Positions 46,248-54,688 of a stretch of 64,000 nt of DNA are shown in pieces. Position 1 is the stretch's first letter. Every line of letters begins with the position of its first letter. Position numbers and translations under genes: made by a program. The stretch is taken from NCBI GenBank assembly GCA_963812965.1, contig CAWEXG010000001.1, forward strand, positions 186,001 to 250,000, written 5' to 3'. The notes beneath the pieces are model-generated. The model did not search any database. It was not told the origin of the DNA and was given only the letters and a program-made list of their open reading frames with translations. The DNA comes from DASXMT01 sp963812965. Lineage in GTDB: Bacteria; Actinomycetota; Acidimicrobiia; Acidimicrobiales; RAAP-2.

Positions 46248-47275
46248 CAAGCGTCCACCCCCACACCCGAACGGCTGCGGGCAACAACAGTCGAAGCGAC
46301 CAGGTTGGTGCCCAGGGTGATGAGGAAGAGCACCAGACCAGCCGCCATGAGGCCTGAAACGGTGAAGGGATCTGCCCCCGCCCGCTGGGCGATGAACCCG
46401 GCGATCGTCGCCCCACCGTTCTGCAGAAGATGGGAAGTCACCAACGGCACCTGGGGCAGTAGCAAGGTCACGGCGATGGTCTCGCCCAGGGCCCGCCCGA
46501 GCCCGAGCATCGAACCACCGACGATGCCCGCTCGCCCGTAGGGGAGGACGACGGTGCGGACCATGCCCCAGTGAGTGCTCCCGAGTGCGAGTGCTGCCTC
46601 CTTTCTCCCCTGCCGGCGTTTGTGCGAAACACCGCTCTGGTGATCGACGCCACGATGGGGATCACCATGAGCGACACCACGACCCCGGCTATGAACATGG
46701 AGTTGGTGAGGCTGGCACCTGCGTCGGTATGGAAGATGGGAATCCACCCGAGATTGGTGGTCATCCACCGTGATAGCGGCACGATCTGGCCCTGGAGGAA
46801 CAAGAAACCCCAGATGCCGAACAGCAAGCTCGGGATAGCAGCCAGCAGGTCGATCAGTCCCTGCAGAAACTTCCGAGACTTGGGAGGCGCGTACTCGACG
46901 ATGTACAGGGCGGTGAGAACGCCGACAGGGACGGCAATCGATCACGGCGATGATGCTCACGATCACCGTCCCGAACAGAAGGCCCAACACCCCGATCTGG
47001 GGCGGTTGTAGGTCGGTGCGCCATATCACCCTGGTGAAGAACGACCATCCAGACTCAGCGAGCGCATGTCGAGCCTGGAACAACAGGAAGAACCCGACCA
47101 AGGCCAAAATGACCAGGACGACCAGGCCCGAGGTCAGAGTGATGCGATCGAAGAGCCGGTCGACCCGACCCGGCCGATCGTGCATGATCCGTTTGGTTCT
47201 CTCAGCGCCACTGGGTGCAATGGCAGTGCTGACACCGGTGTGCGGAATCGGCTCGCCGTGACTGCTGATGCCCAT
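46247..47275 (-). CDS. pstC: Phosphate ABC transporter permease PstC (first set, two frameshifts)
   Basis: PstC is the other channel half. Recognisable parts are LGLLFGTVIVSIIAVI, then (after removal of one G near 46938) IAVPVGVLTALYIVEYAPPK and IDLLAAIPSLLFGIWGFLFL, and after a second shift near 46605 RKEAALALGSTHWGMVRTVV, LPYGRAGIVGGSMLGLGRAL and GETIAVT. The two shifts compensate, so the outer frame is continuous. Start ATG 47275 has a weak ribosome site. It lies behind a PHO-box-like region. Confidence 0.82.
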   Translation of the reverse strand: MGISSHGEPIPHTGVSTAIAPSGAERTKRIMHDRPGRVDRLFDRITLTSGLVVLVILALVGFFLLFQARHALAESGWSFFTRVIWRTDLQPPQIGVLGLLFGTVIVSIIAVIDCRPCRRSHRPVHRRVRASQVSEVSAGTDRPAGCYPELAVRHLGFLVPPGPDRAAITVDDHQSRVDSHLPYRRRCQPHQLHVHSRGRGVAHGDPHRGVDHQSGVSHKRRQGRKEAALALGSTHWGMVRTVVLPYGRAGIVGGSMLGLGRALGETIAVTLLLPQVPLVTSHLLQNGGATIAGFIAQRAGADPFTVSGLMAAGLVLFLITLGTNLVASTVVARSRSGVGVDA

Positions 47276-47285
47276 GACGGTTTCA

Positions 47286-47351
47286 AGTAAACAACCTGTT
47301 TATGAACGTAGTTTCAATAAATAGCTTCGCTAAGACGAACGTTTCGCGAAC
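47286..47351 (-). promoter_or_regulatory. PHO-box-like 11-nt direct repeats upstream of pstC
   Basis: On the minus strand 11-nt units stand in one register: GTTCGCGAAAC (47341-47351), GTTCGTCTTAG (47330-47340), two degenerate units, GTTCATAAACA (47297-47307) and GGTTGTTTACT (47286-47296). Streptomyces PHO boxes are direct repeats of 11-nt GTTCACC-type units bound by PhoP. The surrounding AT-rich DNA fits a promoter. Confidence 0.5.
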
Positions 47352-47423
47352 AAATAGCTACGAGAATTGCTCAGAAATTTCACTTGTAATATCAAAGTGC
47401 ACAAACTTGTCACATTCGAAGGG

Positions 47424-48095
47424 TCAGTCGGGCGCGACGTGTCTAGCCACCGCCAGTACGACTGGCTCGGGAATCTCGATGCCGGTGACGGTGACCGAGG
47501 CGACACCTTCGAGGTACTTCGGCACGCCCGAAGAGGGGTACGGCCACGTCACCTCCACGAAGCCGTCTTTCGAGACAACAGTGGCCGTGACTCCGTTCGC
47601 CAGCGCCAACTGCTTGCCACCTGATGGCGGCGGGGTATGTCGAGGACTACCAGGATCGACCGAGCTGTTCACATCCGAGGTGACGGTGACGGTTGGCCCC
47701 GCCGTCGAACTGACTGACGTCCCCCCAACAGTTCCCTGTTCTGTGTAGATAGTCGAGTAGAGCGCGTAGTCCTCCGGAAGCGAGGCGACATCACGCCGGA
47801 AAGGTATGAGGTTCGCCGGCATCTCCGTGGCATGGGGCAGTTGGCACCACCAGCCATCCGTGCGCGAACTGGCTCCTTCCTGCTGGGCATAGAGAGGGGC
47901 TTCGAGTGGGGGATCGGATGTCATGGGCTTACAGGCAACTGGACGCAGAGCACCGACACCCACGGATCCTGAGGTCGACGCCCCAACCCATGACTGCCCG
48001 AGAACAACGGACAGGACAGCTGATATGAGCACCGTACGAGCACCCAGACGAACGAGACCACTCGACCTGTATCGATGTGGTGTCCGCTCTCTCAT
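47424..48095 (-). CDS. Secreted protein of unknown function between pstS and pstC
   Basis: ATG 48095, with a GGGAGA-type site upstream, gives 223 residues. A basic start and a hydrophobic segment (TVLISAVLSVVLGQSWVGA) form a signal peptide. The mature part has two Cys (VACKPMTSD and WWCQLPHATE), a Ser/Thr-rich stretch, and a C-terminal beta-rich part with VEVTWPYPSSGVPKYLEGVA. I do not recognise it. Its place inside the pst cluster suggests an accessory to phosphate capture. Confidence 0.65.
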   Translation of the reverse strand: MRERTPHRYRSSGLVRLGARTVLISAVLSVVLGQSWVGASTSGSVGVGALRPVACKPMTSDPPLEAPLYAQQEGASSRTDGWWCQLPHATEMPANLIPFRRDVASLPEDYALYSTIYTEQGTVGGTSVSSTAGPTVTVTSDVNSSVDPGSPRHTPPPSGGKQLALANGVTATVVSKDGFVEVTWPYPSSGVPKYLEGVASVTVTGIEIPEPVVLAVARHVAPD

Positions 48096-48185
48096 GTCCC
48101 TGTCTCCCTTGTCCCGCACCTGCATCACTGCTGCTCGGACGCCGGATGGATGCCAGTTCGACTCGATGACCCTTCTGCACCAGAA

Positions 48186-48224
48186 GTCATGAACCCGGGA
48201 CCGGTACGGTCCCGGGTTCATGAC
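48186..48224. terminator. Perfect 18-bp hairpin downstream of pstS
   Basis: Arms gtcatgaacccgggaccg and cggtcccgggttcatgac pair perfectly around gta. It lies 41 bp after the pstS stop (minus strand), so it likely attenuates transcription between the abundant pstS and the genes that follow. No U tract is present. Confidence 0.75.
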
Positions 48225-48264
48225 CCTTACGAAGAGGTTCTGTTACTGCAGACGTGCTTCCCGG

Positions 48265-49695
48265 CTACGGAGTGGGGTACGCCAGGCCCGGGAACTCTCG
48301 GCAGGTGGAACCATCCAGGTTGTCGTGTGCTCCACCACCAGTGGTCGTCAGTGGCACGAATCCCTGGGCGATGATGGTCGCTGAGTCGCTCCCGTTGCAG
48401 AGTGCACTCGTCGAGCCTTTCGCCTGGTTGTCGAAGCCGACCAGGAACCGAGCACCGTTGTAGTCCGGCAGTAGCGTGTCATCGACGTTGTAGACAAACC
48501 GGACACCAGGGACGCTCGCTGTCGAGTCCGAGGGATCGCCGTTGGTTTGGCTGCTGGCCGGCAAGTGCGAATACCACTCGTTCGCCTCGCTGATCGTATT
48601 GTTGTCGATGGCCTCTGTACCCCGGCCCGAACTACCACGTGCCGGAGGCGTGAAGTCCACGTACGGATCCGAGTGGTTGGTCGTGCTCTCCATGTTGGCC
48701 AACGTCAGACTGGTGTCGAAGTTTCCCATGGTGTTGGTATTTCCGGTGAGCTGCTGATCAATGATGTTGTTTGCCGTCGAGCTGTTGTCGGTGGGACCGT
48801 TCCACGCCGATTCGAACTTGCCGGCCGAGTAGACGTAGATGGCGTTGGCGTCTGAGACACTGTTCGCCACTTGGTTGTAGATGATCCCGTCCTCGGAGTT
48901 CTCCTCGTTGGGTGCAGTCTGGCTACCCGAGGTGAACGAGACGATCGGTCCGGTTGCACAGTGGTTCACCGTTCCGTCCAGGACGGTCGGGTCGAAGCCC
49001 AGGACATCCGTGTATACGGCGCGTGTGCCCGATCCCGACTGCGGCCAGTACCGGACGATGGTGCCGGTGTTCGTCCCGACCCCGGCCTGGGCCCAGGTCG
49101 TGACGGGGGTGGAGGTCGCCGGGTTCCAGCAGCTGTAGATGTTCTTGACCTCTTGGAGTGTCAAGGTAACCGGAGCAACTGCCGTACCGCCGGCGTTCGA
49201 TCCGACCAGCGGCACCACTCCGTCGAGGGCGTAGGCGTAGTACTGGAAGTGCGAGCCGACCGGGTCACCACTCTCATGGCTCCCGCTGGGGAGAGTTTCG
49301 GCGTTCGGCGCCGGAGGCGAGGACGACCGGGAGAAGTCGATGCATCCCTGTTCGTTGGCTGCAGCCGTTTCCTCAGCAGCAAGCGCCGTCTTCCCCTGGC
49401 CCGATCCGTTCGGGGGCTGCTTCGCTGTCGAGTAGGTGACCCCACCGACACAGGAGATCGGGTCGGAGTCGATCGTCTCGGTCTGCGTTCCGGTGAGGGC
49501 ATTGGGGTTGACGTTGTTCACCGTTGCCGGGAACAGCGCGTTCATCATGTCGAAGGTGGTGAACGACCCCACCGCCGTGATCTGCGTGTTGCTGGCCTGG
49601 GCGACACCGCCCCCTCCCAGAACGAGGCCTCCGAAGCTGCCCACTAGTGCGGCCGTGGCGAGTGCGCTTCGTCGCGCTCTCTTGGTGATCTGCAT
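48265..49695 (-). CDS. pstS: PstS-like phosphate-binding protein (first set)
   Basis: The 476-residue protein has a Sec signal (residues 1-34, ending VAQASNT) without a lipobox Cys, so it is secreted or loosely held. PBP-like motifs are ITAVGSFTTFDMMNALFP, IDFSRSSSPPAP, YAYALDGVVPLVGSNAGG, LTLQEVKNIYSCW, IVRYWPQSGSGTRAVYTDVL and EENSEDGIIYN. The QSGSGTR loop is the classic phosphate-contacting loop. It is longer than typical PstS (~340-380), with an insert in the C-terminal lobe. AGGAGG lies upstream of ATG 49695 at about ten bases. Confidence 0.82.
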   Translation of the reverse strand: MQITKRARRSALATAALVGSFGGLVLGGGGVAQASNTQITAVGSFTTFDMMNALFPATVNNVNPNALTGTQTETIDSDPISCVGGVTYSTAKQPPNGSGQGKTALAAEETAAANEQGCIDFSRSSSPPAPNAETLPSGSHESGDPVGSHFQYYAYALDGVVPLVGSNAGGTAVAPVTLTLQEVKNIYSCWNPATSTPVTTWAQAGVGTNTGTIVRYWPQSGSGTRAVYTDVLGFDPTVLDGTVNHCATGPIVSFTSGSQTAPNEENSEDGIIYNQVANSVSDANAIYVYSAGKFESAWNGPTDNSSTANNIIDQQLTGNTNTMGNFDTSLTLANMESTTNHSDPYVDFTPPARGSSGRGTEAIDNNTISEANEWYSHLPASSQTNGDPSDSTASVPGVRFVYNVDDTLLPDYNGARFLVGFDNQAKGSTSALCNGSDSATIIAQGFVPLTTTGGGAHDNLDGSTCREFPGLAYPTP

Positions 49696-50127
49696 AGTGC
49701 TTCAGCCTCCTACGCTGGTTGGATATAGGTGCTGCCTCGTCGCCCTCATAGACCAATTGAGCAGCGCCAGTATCCTCACCTTTATGCGAGTGTCTTTTCA
49801 AGGTTTAGAGGATTAACTCACCGTTTGGAAAGTTAATTCTTTGAGTCATTACCTGGCCATTGTGTGACGGGAACGCGACAGGATCACTCTTCCTGAGGCG
49901 AACCACAGCAGCAAGGTAACGACCACCAATGAACGCCACGCGCCCGGAGCGTCACAACGAGACGATTTCTTTGCAACAGCACTGTGACAACCTCGAACTG
50001 CCATCGCCTTCTGGACCGGTTCTACCGCCGAACGACCCTTCCCTCATATGGGCGCGTGGGGTTCCAGAGGAGCAGAGTTGGACCGGGACTGAGTTGGACA
50101 GCCCGAAAAGAAGCTTGGTTCAGAAAG
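49696..50127. promoter_or_regulatory. pstS upstream region with inverted repeat
   Basis: This 432-bp gap holds the pstS promoter and the katA 3' flank; I see no gene. An inverted repeat attaact (49812-49818) / agttaat (49831-49837) with a 12-base spacer lies in AT-rich DNA about 120-140 bp before the start. Further upstream, minus-strand units GTTCCCGTCAC (49864-49874) and GATCCTGTCGC (49875-49885) adjoin in an 11-nt step but match the PHO box poorly. Confidence 0.4.
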
Positions 50128-51633
50128 TCAGAACCCGGGACCGGCGTCGGGTGGACCGTCACTGCCTTTGCGGGCGCCGTCCACGGCGGCAGCAACCCGC
50201 TTTCCGTACTCCGGATCGGCGGCGGCAAAGTTGGCAACCGCCCGGTCGATGATGTCGTCTCGGCTGACCTGGGACAGGCTCGTGGCGATCGAGGTAATGA
50301 GTCGGGACTGCGCGTCAGCATCCATCAGGCGATAGAGATTGCCTGCCTGGACGAAGTCGTCGTCGGCCGTGTGCCGTTCCCACTCGTAGCTCCCGGACAT
50401 CCCTGAGCTCTGGAGCCCTTGGTAGAGGGGCTCACCGGTCTCGACCGGGCCGTTGAAGCTGTTGGGCTCGTAGTTCTTACTGCCACCGCCGTTGTCGTCG
50501 ACGGCCATGAACCCGTCCCTCCCGTAGTTGTCGGCCGTCGTCGCATGGGGAGCGTTGACCGGGATGGCGGTGTGATTGATCCCCAGACGGTACCGATGGG
50601 CGTCGCCGTAGGCGAAGAGCCGGCCTTGGAGCATCTTGTCCGGCGAGGGGCCGATGCCGGGGACGAAGTTGCCGGGGTCGAACGCCGCCTGCTCCACCTG
50701 GGCGAAGTAGTTGTCGGGCCAGCGATTGAGGGTCATGCGTCCCACCGGAATGAGCGGGTAGTCCCGCTGCGACCACACCTTGGTCAGGTCGAACGGGTTG
50801 AACCGGTAGGTCTTCGCCTCGGCCGCCGGCATGATCTGCGCCTTCAGGGTCCAAGAGGGATAGTCGCCGCGTTCGATGGCCTCCCGGAGGTCCTGGAGGT
50901 GGTGCTCGGGATTGGCCCCACCGACCTCTTCAGCCTCTTCGTTGGTGAAGAAGCCGATGCCCTGGTCGGTCTTCCAGTGATACTTGACCCAGACCTGTTC
51001 GTTCTGGGCATTGACCCACTGGAAGGTATGCGAGCCGAAACCGTCCATATGGCGCACCGACGAGGGGCGGCCCCGATCCCCGAACAGCCAGGTGAACTGG
51101 TGGGTGGCTTCGGGCGACAACCCGAAGAAGTCCCAGACGTTGTCCGGCTCTTGCTGGTTGGTGCGAGGGTCGTACTTCTGCGAGTGGATGAAGTCGGGGA
51201 ACTTGAGGGGGTCACGGATGAAGAAGATGGGGGTGTTGTTCCCGACCAGGTCGTAGTTACCGTCCTGCGTGTAGAGCTTGATGGCGAAGCCCCTGGGGTC
51301 GCGCGCCGTGTCCGGAGCGCCCTTCGACCCAGCCACAGTGGAGAACCGGGCCAGCACCTCGGTCTGCTTGCCGACCTCCGACAGGAACCGGGCTCGCGTG
51401 TACTGAGTGACATCGTGGGTTACCTCGAACACACCGAAGGCGGCAATACCAACGGCGTGGACTACTCGCTCGGGGATCCGCTCTCGGTTGAAACGAGCCA
51501 GCTTTTCAAGCAGGTGCTGGTCTTGGAGTAGCACGGGACCGCTGGGACCAGCCGTCTGCGAGTGCTGGTTGTCCTGCACGGGCGCACCCGACTCGGTGGT
51601 GAGGGTTGGACGGGGTTCGGTTGGTTCGGTCAT
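50128..51633 (-). CDS. katA: Catalase (monofunctional, haem)
   Basis: The enzyme converts hydrogen peroxide to water and oxygen. ATG 51633, with GGAG six bases upstream, gives 501 residues. The distal His is in RIPERVVHAVGIAAFG, the distal Asn in NNTPIFFIRDPLKFPDFIHS, the substrate-channel region in VRHMDGFGSHTF, and the proximal Tyr in RLFAYGDAHRYRLG. Length marks a small-subunit catalase. No adjacent OxyR- or Fur-type regulator is seen. Confidence 0.96.
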   Translation of the reverse strand: MTEPTEPRPTLTTESGAPVQDNQHSQTAGPSGPVLLQDQHLLEKLARFNRERIPERVVHAVGIAAFGVFEVTHDVTQYTRARFLSEVGKQTEVLARFSTVAGSKGAPDTARDPRGFAIKLYTQDGNYDLVGNNTPIFFIRDPLKFPDFIHSQKYDPRTNQQEPDNVWDFFGLSPEATHQFTWLFGDRGRPSSVRHMDGFGSHTFQWVNAQNEQVWVKYHWKTDQGIGFFTNEEAEEVGGANPEHHLQDLREAIERGDYPSWTLKAQIMPAAEAKTYRFNPFDLTKVWSQRDYPLIPVGRMTLNRWPDNYFAQVEQAAFDPGNFVPGIGPSPDKMLQGRLFAYGDAHRYRLGINHTAIPVNAPHATTADNYGRDGFMAVDDNGGGSKNYEPNSFNGPVETGEPLYQGLQSSGMSGSYEWERHTADDDFVQAGNLYRLMDADAQSRLITSIATSLSQVSRDDIIDRAVANFAAADPEYGKRVAAAVDGARKGSDGPPDAGPGF

Positions 51634-51802
51634 GACGGTCTCCTCTGTCCTGAGACTGCATCTGTCCTGAGCGGGTGAGGTGGGGCTTCTGCTCACTCCT
51701 GCTCACAACCGAGGCTACCGTCACGCGCTTCCAGGCCGATCGAGTCGCCGAACACTGCCGTCAGACCTATGCAACCCTCGAAGTCGAACGGTTATCCCTA
51801 GC

Positions 51803-53449
51803 TCAGACGGGCCTGCCGCGCTGAGCCCGATAACAGCGAACCAGCGCGGCGGTCGATCCGTCCTGGCCTGACAGGTCCGGCACCTGGTCGTCGACCAGCG
51901 CTGGAGCCAACTGCTTCGCCATGACCTTGCCCAGCTCGACTCCCCACTGGTCGAACGAGTCGATTCCCCAGATCACTCCCTCGGTGAACACCGTGTGCTC
52001 GTACAGCGCCACCAGCTGACCGAGCACAGAAGGGGTCAGCTTGGGAGCGAGGATGGTAGAGCTGGGGCGGTTCCCGGGCATGACCTTATGGGGCACCACC
52101 GCAGGGTCGGCCCCCTCAGCAGCCACCTCCTCGGCTGTCCGGCCGAATGCCAGGACCTTGCTCTGGGCGAAGCAGTTGGCCATCAACAGGTCGTGCTGGT
52201 CACCGATCTCATGGGTGGACTCCACGAAGCCGATGAAGTCGGCGGGAATCAGTTTCGTCCCCTGATGGATCAATTGGTAGAAGGCGTGCTGACCGTTCGT
52301 CCCAGGCTCCCCCCAGAAGATCTCCCCGGTCTGGCCCCACACCGGCGAGCCGTCTCGCTGCACCGACTTGCCGTTGGACTCCATTGTGAGCTGTTGCAGG
52401 TAAGCCGGGAAACGAGCCAGCCGCTGGTTGTATGGCAGCACGGCATGGGTCTGCGACCCGAAGAAGTTGTTGTACCAGACGTTCAACAGCCCCTGGATCA
52501 CCGGCATGTTGGACTCCAGCGGGGTCGTGCGGAAGTGCTCATCCATGGCGTGGAAACCTTCGAGCATCTGCTCGAAACCGTCAGGCCCGATAGCGATCAT
52601 GAGGGAAAGGCCGATGGCCGAGTCGTACGAGTACCGTCCACCGACCCAGTCCCAGAACCCGAACATGTTGTGGGGATCGATGCCGAACCGGGTGACCCCC
52701 TCCTCGTTGGTGGATACCGCCACGAAATGCTTTGCTATCGCCTCGTCGCCGACGCCCAGACCGCCGAGGAGCCAGTTTCGAGCGGCGGCGGCGTTGGTCA
52801 GCGTCTCCAGGGTGGTGAACGTCTTCGAACACACCACGAACAGCGTCTCCGCCGGGTCGAGGTCGTGGGTCTTGTTCCACAGGTCGACCGGGTCGATATT
52901 CGAGACGAACCGGCAAGTGATCTCAGGATGGGCGTAGTCGAGCAGCGCCTCATAGGCCATGGCCGGGCCCAGGTCGGAACCACCGATACCGATGTTGACC
53001 ACCGAACGGATCCGTCGGCCGGTGTAACCGGTCCAGGCGCCACTACGAACCCGGTCAGCTAGATCACGCATACGGTCAAGGACCTGGTGCACATCGTGGA
53101 CGACGTCCTGACCGTCGACCTCGAGGTGGGTGTCGGCCGGCATGCGAAGCGCGACGTGCAGCACGGCACGGTCTTCGGTGGTGTTGATGTGGCGCCCGGC
53201 GAACATGCCGTCCCGATGCTGTTCGAGACCGGAACGACGAGCCACGTCCACCAGACAGGACAGCGTCTCGGTGGTAGCCCGGTGCTTCGAGTAGTCGAGG
53301 GTGAGGTCCCCGGCCGCCACGGTCATCCGATCGGCCCGGTCGGGTTGGTCGGCGAACAGGTCCCGTAGATGGGCGTTTTTCATCGCCTCGAAGTGAGCAG
53401 CGAGCGCCTGCCACTCGGTGGTCCCGGTGATATCCACAACCTCAGCCAT
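51803..53449 (-). CDS. pgi: Glucose-6-phosphate isomerase
   Basis: Pgi interconverts glucose 6-phosphate and fructose 6-phosphate. ATG 53449 follows AAGGAGG by five bases and gives 548 residues. Signature segments are VVNIGIGGSDLGPAMAYEAL, FVVCSKTFTTLETLTNA, FGFWDWVGGRYS, and GIDSFDQWGVELGKVMA near the C-terminus, carrying the catalytic Glu, His and Lys. Longer in-frame readings into the upstream region look artificial. Confidence 0.96.
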   Translation of the reverse strand: MAEVVDITGTTEWQALAAHFEAMKNAHLRDLFADQPDRADRMTVAAGDLTLDYSKHRATTETLSCLVDVARRSGLEQHRDGMFAGRHINTTEDRAVLHVALRMPADTHLEVDGQDVVHDVHQVLDRMRDLADRVRSGAWTGYTGRRIRSVVNIGIGGSDLGPAMAYEALLDYAHPEITCRFVSNIDPVDLWNKTHDLDPAETLFVVCSKTFTTLETLTNAAAARNWLLGGLGVGDEAIAKHFVAVSTNEEGVTRFGIDPHNMFGFWDWVGGRYSYDSAIGLSLMIAIGPDGFEQMLEGFHAMDEHFRTTPLESNMPVIQGLLNVWYNNFFGSQTHAVLPYNQRLARFPAYLQQLTMESNGKSVQRDGSPVWGQTGEIFWGEPGTNGQHAFYQLIHQGTKLIPADFIGFVESTHEIGDQHDLLMANCFAQSKVLAFGRTAEEVAAEGADPAVVPHKVMPGNRPSSTILAPKLTPSVLGQLVALYEHTVFTEGVIWGIDSFDQWGVELGKVMAKQLAPALVDDQVPDLSGQDGSTAALVRCYRAQRGRPV

Positions 53450-53717
53450 GTGCGCCTCCTTCGGCCGACTCCGTGCCGTGCTCTTCTGCACCGTACTGCG
53501 AGGGACTTCCACCGGGTCTTCTGGGAATGAGGAGATCACCGAGGTTTTACCCGTACGTGACATGACCGTCGCATCCCGTTTACCACCGTTTCGTACCGTC
53601 ATCAGTGATGACACCGACGCGTCATGCTCTACGCACCCTGCCTTTCGCTACGTCACCCTTCTTCACCTCACCTCGCCCTCTCACGGCACCTCACGTCACC
53701 CACTCGCTGAGCCTCCT
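53450..53717. promoter_or_regulatory. Divergent promoter region of pgi and the first response regulator
   Basis: No gene is seen in this 268-bp gap. Just before the regulator start (53652-53705) there are many CACC cores (gtcaccc, ttcacct, ggcacct, gtcaccc), mostly 10-11 bases apart. These could be degenerate PHO-box units, less regular than those at 54598 and 55689. Confidence 0.3.
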
Positions 53718-54485
53718 ATGACTGTCGCCCTCCGGTCGTCCGAGCGCGTCGCCCCATCCACAGATACTCCATCCTCAGATGTGCCATCCGCCGTTGACGG
53801 GACCAGGATTCTGGTGATCGACGGCGACGCCACCAGTCGAGAAACGCTCGCAGCCGGGCTACTGGCCGAGGGCTTCGACGTGATTGCGGCTCATGACGGA
53901 AGCGAAGGGGTCCGCCTCCTGACCATCGCCCGACCCTCACTGGTCCTCCTCGACATGTTCCTCCCGGACCAGTCAGGGCTGGCCGTCTTCCGACGGATCG
54001 AGGCGGTGACGTCCATACCGGTCATCATGGTCACGGCCAGGGACGACGAGATCGACGCCGTCCTCTCGTTGGAGGCCGGCGCTGCCGACCATGTGACAAA
54101 GCCGTTCCGCATCCGGGAGCTGACCGCCCGGGTACGGGCGGTCCTCCGGCGGGTGGGGGCCTCATCGGCAACCGACTCCCCGGACACCCTGTTCGAGTCG
54201 GGTCCGGTCAAGATCGACGTCTCCACACGTGAGGTCACGATTCGAGGCGTCGTTGTCGACATGTCGAGGAAAGAGCTCGACCTCCTGTTGCTGCTCGTCT
54301 CGGAAGCAGGGCACGTGGTCACCCGCGCTCACTGCATGGAGCACCTCTGGCGCGATCGCCGGCTTGCCGACAGCCGAACGCTCGACACGCACATCAAGCG
54401 GGTCCGCAAGAAGGTCGAGCTCGATCCAGCCAATCCCCAGCACATTCTCACCATCCGGGGCATCGGGTACCGGTTCAGGGCGTAG
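53718..54485 (+). CDS. OmpR/PhoB-family response regulator (first)
   Basis: ATG 53718 gives 255 residues: a Ser/Thr-rich N-terminus (1-32), a receiver domain with the phosphorylatable Asp in VLLDMFLPDQSGL, the conserved Thr in VIMVTARDD and Lys in HVTKPFRIREL, and a winged helix with RTLDTHIKRVRKKVEL and IRGIGYRF. The acidic pocket reads VIDGD where VVDDE or VVEDE is usual, so one Mg-binding acid may be missing. No kinase gene is next to it. Close to phosphate genes, it may be a PhoP/RegX3-like regulator. Confidence 0.88.
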   Translation: MTVALRSSERVAPSTDTPSSDVPSAVDGTRILVIDGDATSRETLAAGLLAEGFDVIAAHDGSEGVRLLTIARPSLVLLDMFLPDQSGLAVFRRIEAVTSIPVIMVTARDDEIDAVLSLEAGAADHVTKPFRIRELTARVRAVLRRVGASSATDSPDTLFESGPVKIDVSTREVTIRGVVVDMSRKELDLLLLLVSEAGHVVTRAHCMEHLWRDRRLADSRTLDTHIKRVRKKVELDPANPQHILTIRGIGYRFRA

Positions 54486-54597
54486 GGGCTCGTCCGCTGC
54501 GAGCTCCGCTTCGCTCCCCCCTCCCAAGCTGCGGCATCGCGGCCGGACGGGCCCCTACGTCCTGAACCGTGGCGTCCTCGACAGGATGTCGCTCAAT

Positions 54598-54663
54598 GTT
54601 CACGTAACGATCACCGTCGTGTTGCCTCATTGGCGCGAACCGTTCACCTCCTCTTCATACGAT
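54598..54663 (+). promoter_or_regulatory. PHO-box-like 11-nt direct repeats upstream of the second regulator
   Basis: Two pairs of units share one 11-nt register: GTTCACGTAAC with GATCACCGTCG (54598-54619), then, after exactly 22 bases, GTTCACCTCCT with CTTCATACGAT (54642-54663). They fit the GTTCACC-type unit of Streptomyces PHO boxes and end 25 bp before the start codon. Autoregulation by a PhoP-type protein is likely but unproved. Confidence 0.6.
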
Positions 54664-54688
54664 CCGGCCGGGAGGTCGAAGCGTCGCC

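Noticed and set aside
49929..50252. Plus-strand open frame between pstS and katA
   Set aside because: It runs into the 3' end of katA in antisense and has no domain-like sequence.
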